From: Escherichia ruysiae
GTDB lineage: Bacteria > Pseudomonadota > Gammaproteobacteria > Enterobacterales > Enterobacteriaceae
Length of the DNA stretch: 64,000 bases
Assembly (NCBI RefSeq): GCF_902498915.1
Contig: NZ_CABVLQ010000001.1
Direction: 5' to 3' (one strand)
Of this stretch, positions 61,108 to 64,000 are shown one piece after another; position 1 is the first letter of the stretch, and each line of letters opens with the position of its first letter. The translations under genes and the position numbers were made by a program. Below the pieces are notes generated by a model. The model was not told the DNA's origin and ran no database searches. It worked only from the letters and a program-made list of their open reading frames with translations.

Positions 61108-62241
61108 TTATTGCAAAGCGTTGAGAATCTGCCAGGCGGCAGCGACTCTCGCTGGATTGGGATAGTTTATGTTAGCCAGCATCACAATCCCCAGCTCTTT
61201 CTCTGGAATAAATGCGATGTAGCTACCAAATCCGCCGGTCGCGCCTGTTTTATGTACCCATGATGCTCGTACCGCAGGGGCGGGGGGCGTAATCGCTTTT
61301 ACTGGTCGTGCTGCCAGCGCAATTTTACTGTCGCTGCCATTAATGATGCTGTCTGGATCTACCGGCCAGTCGAGCATTTCCCAGCCCAGACCTTGATACA
61401 TGTCGCCAGTTTGCCAGTAGCGTGACTGCGCCAGCTGGATACCTTGCTGAAGTGTTTTGTCGTTGATATCACGGGGATTCATATTGCTCTGCGCCCAGCG
61501 AGCCATATCTTCAATGGTTGATTTCACACCGTAAGCTTCAGCATCTAACGCCCCTGGCGAAACATGCACGGCCTTGCCTTCACGATATCCCCAGGCGTAA
61601 TTCTTTTCTTCTGCGGGCGGCACATTAATCCACGTATGGGTGAGTTTGAGTGGCTGGAAAACACGAGTTTGCATCGCCTGTTCAAAGCCCAAACCGGATG
61701 GTTTCACTGCCAGCGCACCGAACAAACCGATGCTGGAGTTAGCATACAGACGCTGTGTTCCTGGTGCCCAGGTGGGTTGCCAGTTTTGATAGAAACGTAG
61801 CAAGTCGCCTGAGGACTTCACTTCATCGGGCACCTGTAACGGCAGCCCGCCAGCGGTGTAGGTTGCAAGATGTAATAGCGTGATTCCGTTCCACTGTTTA
61901 GCAGTAAGTTCAGGCCAGTATTTTGTTGCGGGATCGCTTAGGTTGATTTCCCCTCGTGCAATAGCATCGCCACCGAGCACACCCGTAAATGTTTTGCTGA
62001 CAGAACCTAACTCAAACAACGTTTGCTGTGTGACGGGCTGCTTTTTTGCTACGTCCGCATAGCCCCAGGTAAAGTAATAAGGTTTACCCTGATAAATCAC
62101 CGCCACCGCCATGCCAGGGATTTTGTGTTGCTCTATAAGCGGAGTCATTGTGCGATGCACAATATCGTTGAGCTGTTGGGGGGCGGAGAGTGCGGAGCAA
62201 GAAGCGGTAATTAATAAGGCGCAGAGCGTCGTTTTGAACAT
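61108..62241 (-). CDS. ampC: Class C beta-lactamase AmpC
   Basis: A 377-residue periplasmic serine cephalosporinase. Signal peptide ends near LSA; active-site motifs are SVSK (catalytic Ser80 of the precursor), YANS (Tyr of the YXN box) and KTG (in WVHKTGATGGF). The gene is chromosomal, without ampR, and is read from a weak promoter in frdD plus an attenuator, so basal expression should be low. Full length, no damage. Confidence 0.97.
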   Translation of the reverse strand: MFKTTLCALLITASCSALSAPQQLNDIVHRTMTPLIEQHKIPGMAVAVIYQGKPYYFTWGYADVAKKQPVTQQTLFELGSVSKTFTGVLGGDAIARGEINLSDPATKYWPELTAKQWNGITLLHLATYTAGGLPLQVPDEVKSSGDLLRFYQNWQPTWAPGTQRLYANSSIGLFGALAVKPSGLGFEQAMQTRVFQPLKLTHTWINVPPAEEKNYAWGYREGKAVHVSPGALDAEAYGVKSTIEDMARWAQSNMNPRDINDKTLQQGIQLAQSRYWQTGDMYQGLGWEMLDWPVDPDSIINGSDSKIALAARPVKAITPPAPAVRASWVHKTGATGGFGSYIAFIPEKELGIVMLANINYPNPARVAAAWQILNALQ

Positions 62242-62263
62242 AGGGTCTGGTTTCCATACAAAA

Positions 62264-62284
62264 CGGCCCGCCTATGGCGGGCCG
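62264..62284 (-). terminator. frd terminator / ampC attenuator
   Basis: A 9-bp stem with 3-base loop: CGGCCCGCC and GGCGGGCCG around TAT, followed on the minus strand by TTTTGTATGG. It lies between the ampC promoter and start. It ends frd transcripts and attenuates ampC in a growth-rate-dependent way. Confidence 0.93.
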
Positions 62285-62303
62285 GATTTACATTGGTGAT
62301 GCG

Positions 62304-62663
62304 TTAGATTGTAACGATACCAATCAGCGTGACAACTGTCAGGATAGCAGCCAGACCGTAGAAAACCCATTTGCCCGCAGGCACGTGGATTTTCAGATCG
62401 TGCATCGCGTGATGCATACGGTGTAAACCACACCACAGCGGCAGGACGATCATCAGGAACAGGAATACGCGACCAATGAAGCTCTGTGCAAACGCCAGAA
62501 TGCGCTCATAGCTCAGTGCATCGCCCGGAAACAGGCCCAGTGGTAGCAGAATGCCAACCAGCAGGATCATCACCGGCGCAATGATGGCGCTCCACATACC
62601 ACCGGCCCCGAAGAGGCCCCAGAATACCGGTTCGTCAGAACGCTTTGGATTTGGATTAATCAT
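62304..62663 (-). CDS. frdD: Fumarate reductase membrane anchor FrdD
   Basis: A 119-residue inner-membrane anchor with three helices, helping to form the menaquinol site. Start MINPNPKRS is used. Its 3' end encodes the ampC promoter. It follows frdC by 10 bp. Confidence 0.97.
   Translation of the reverse strand: MINPNPKRSDEPVFWGLFGAGGMWSAIIAPVMILLVGILLPLGLFPGDALSYERILAFAQSFIGRVFLFLMIVLPLWCGLHRMHHAMHDLKIHVPAGKWVFYGLAAILTVVTLIGIVTI
62308..62335 (-). promoter_or_regulatory. ampC promoter
   Basis: -35 TTGTCA at 62330-62335 and -10 TACAAT at 62308-62313, minus strand, with a 16-bp spacer. This is the weak wild-type arrangement, lying at the frdD 3' end. No -42 or spacer-insertion change of the hyperproducer type is seen. 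Confidence 0.93.
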
Positions 62664-62673
62664 CTCAGGCTCC

Positions 62674-63069
62674 TTACCAGTACAGGGCAACAAACAGGAT
62701 TACGATGGTGGCAACCACAGTTACCGCCCAGAGACTTTTGATAATTGGCTCTGGTCCCATTTTTTCGTCTTTTACAATGATATTGGCCGCTTTCGGTGCC
62801 AGCTCAAACCAGGTTTTGGTGTGCAGCAGGGCTGCCGCCAGAGTAATCAGGTTGATGATCACGATAACCGGGTTTTGTAAAAAGTCGACGAATCCCGCCC
62901 AGGCTTCCGGGCCATTTTTCAGGGCAAACAGCCCGAAAATCAGTTCAATGCTGAACCACACAGCCGGAACCGCCGTGCCTTCGCGCAGCATGTAAAAGCG
63001 ATAAAACGGCAACTTCTTCCACCAGGTGGACGTCATTGGCCGTACATACGGTTTACGTTTAGTCGTCAT
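62674..63069 (-). CDS. frdC: Fumarate reductase membrane anchor FrdC
   Basis: A 131-residue anchor with three membrane helices and the conserved E29/H82-type quinol-site residues in [15 protein letters not shown] and [10 protein letters not shown]. It holds FrdAB at the membrane. Spaced by 10 bp from frdB and frdD. Confidence 0.97.
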
Positions 63070-63079
63070 GTTGCACTCC

Positions 63080-63814
63080 TTAGCGTGGTTTCAGGGTCGC
63101 GATAAGAAAGTCTTTCGAACTTTCTACTTTGCCCTGCTGAATGGCCGCAGCCGGATCGACGTGTTTCGGGCAGACTTCGGAGCAGTAGCCCACGAAAGTA
63201 CAGCTCCATACGCCGTTCTGGCTGTTTAACTGCGCCATACGCTCCTTCTTACCGTGGTCGCGGCTATCTTCGTTATAACGATGCGCCAGCGTAATGGCAG
63301 CCGGACCAATGAACTCTGGGTTCAGGCCAAACTGCGGGCACGCGGCGTAGCACAGACCACAGTTGATGCAACCGGAGAACTGGTGATATTTCGCCATCTG
63401 CGCCGGGGTCTGGATGTTAGTACCCTGATCCGCAGTGCGGGAGTTGCCGATGATGTACGGTTTGATCGCTTCCAGACTTTCGATGAAGTGGGTCATATCG
63501 ACGACCAGATCGCGTTCGATCGGGAAGTTAGCTAACGCTTCAACCTTCATACCGTCGGTGTAGTCACGCAGGAAGGTTTTACATGCCAGTTTCGGTACGT
63601 TGTTAACCATCATGCCGCAGGAACCACAAATCGCCATACGGCAGGACCAGCGGTAGCTCAGGTCTGGTGCCAGGTTGTCTTTGATGTAGCCCAGCGCATC
63701 CAGTAATGAGGTGGTTGCGTCATAAGGCACTTCGTAGAATGCGCTATGCGGTGCGGTATCGACTTCCGGGTTATAGCGCACCACCTCGATTTTCAGGTTC
63801 TTCATCTCAGCCAT
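63080..63814 (-). CDS. frdB: Fumarate reductase iron-sulfur subunit FrdB
   Basis: A 244-residue subunit with three clusters: [2Fe-2S] at [14 protein letters not shown], [4Fe-4S] at [12 protein letters not shown] and [3Fe-4S] at [15 protein letters not shown]. It passes electrons from menaquinol to FrdA. Start MAEMKNLKI overlaps the frdA stop by 8 bp; a longer frame lies inside frdA. Confidence 0.98.
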
Positions 63815-64000
63815 TCGCCTTCTCCTTCTTATTGGCTGCTTCCGCCTTATCGGCTGCATCCGCTTCGCCACCGTAAACGCGTTTAGCTGGCGGCAGCGTA
63901 GTAATCTTCACGTCGCTGTACTCCAGGCGGGTAGTGCCATCAGCATCGCGGAAGGCGAGGGTGTGTTTGAGGAAGTTGACGTCGTCACGCTCGGTGCAAC
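63807..64000 (-). CDS. frdA: Fumarate reductase flavoprotein FrdA (C-terminal part, cut by window edge)
   Basis: Only the last 63-64 codons are present: [19 protein letters not shown] to the stop at 63807-63809, ending KKEKANG. The catalytic FAD domain lies beyond the window. It is the first gene of the frdABCD operon. Confidence 0.97.

Overview
The window is a bacterial chromosome segment whose gene content, order and near-complete protein identity match Escherichia coli. In K-12 terms it runs from gltP to frdA, about 92.5 to 94.4 min. Full-length fdhF, proP, pmrAB-eptA, adi, dcu, aspA, groESL, efp, ampC and frd genes, plus REP/BIME repeats, support this. It is not a K-12-type strain: several K-12 blocks are absent and one locus is foreign to K-12. 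Comparisons with K-12 are from memory, not from an alignment.

Layout. 1-9.7 kb: end of gltP, a REP array, yjcO, the selenocysteine gene fdhF, and the mdtNOP efflux operon with ytcA. 9.7-11.7 kb: the alkylsulfatase yjcS. 12-19.6 kb: the accessory locus. It holds an OmpR-type response regulator, a PfkB-family sugar kinase, a complete sugar ABC importer (binding protein, permease, double ATPase) and a divergent hybrid sensor kinase. It sits where K-12 carries the allose operon and rpiB. 19.7-21.8 kb: a GNAT acetyltransferase not known from K-12, then yjdP, yjdN and phnA, with the phnC-P phosphonate operon absent. 22-27 kb: crfC-yjcZ and proP. 27-30.7 kb: pmrR, pmrB, pmrA and eptA, a lipid A modification unit with PmrA boxes. 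30.7-35.6 kb: adiC, adiY and adiA, arginine-dependent acid resistance. 35.8-39 kb: melR, melA and yjdF, with melB missing. 39-45 kb: fumB, dcuB, dcuR and dcuS, anaerobic C4-dicarboxylate metabolism. 45.2-46.6 kb: yjdI, yjdJ, tRNA-Phe (pheU) and yjdC, with ghoST-lysU-dtpC-cadABC absent. 46.6-53.7 kb: dsbD, cutA, dcuA, aspA, fxsA and yjeH. 54-60 kb: groSL, yjeI, yjeJ, epmB, efp, ecnA and ecnB. 60-64 kb: a guanidine-II riboswitch with gdx (sugE), then blc, ampC and frdDCBA (frdA partial).

How it works together. Much of the window serves anaerobic fumarate respiration: AspA makes fumarate, DcuA and DcuB exchange it for succinate, FumB interconverts malate and fumarate, Frd reduces fumarate, and DcuSR senses C4-dicarboxylates. 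Formate dehydrogenase H belongs to the same fermentative state. Acid and envelope stress (adi, pmr, eptA) and osmotic stress (proP) form a second theme. The accessory locus looks like a self-contained, two-component-controlled sugar uptake and phosphorylation module. Its substrate cannot be read from sequence, and it is the best candidate here for an undescribed system.
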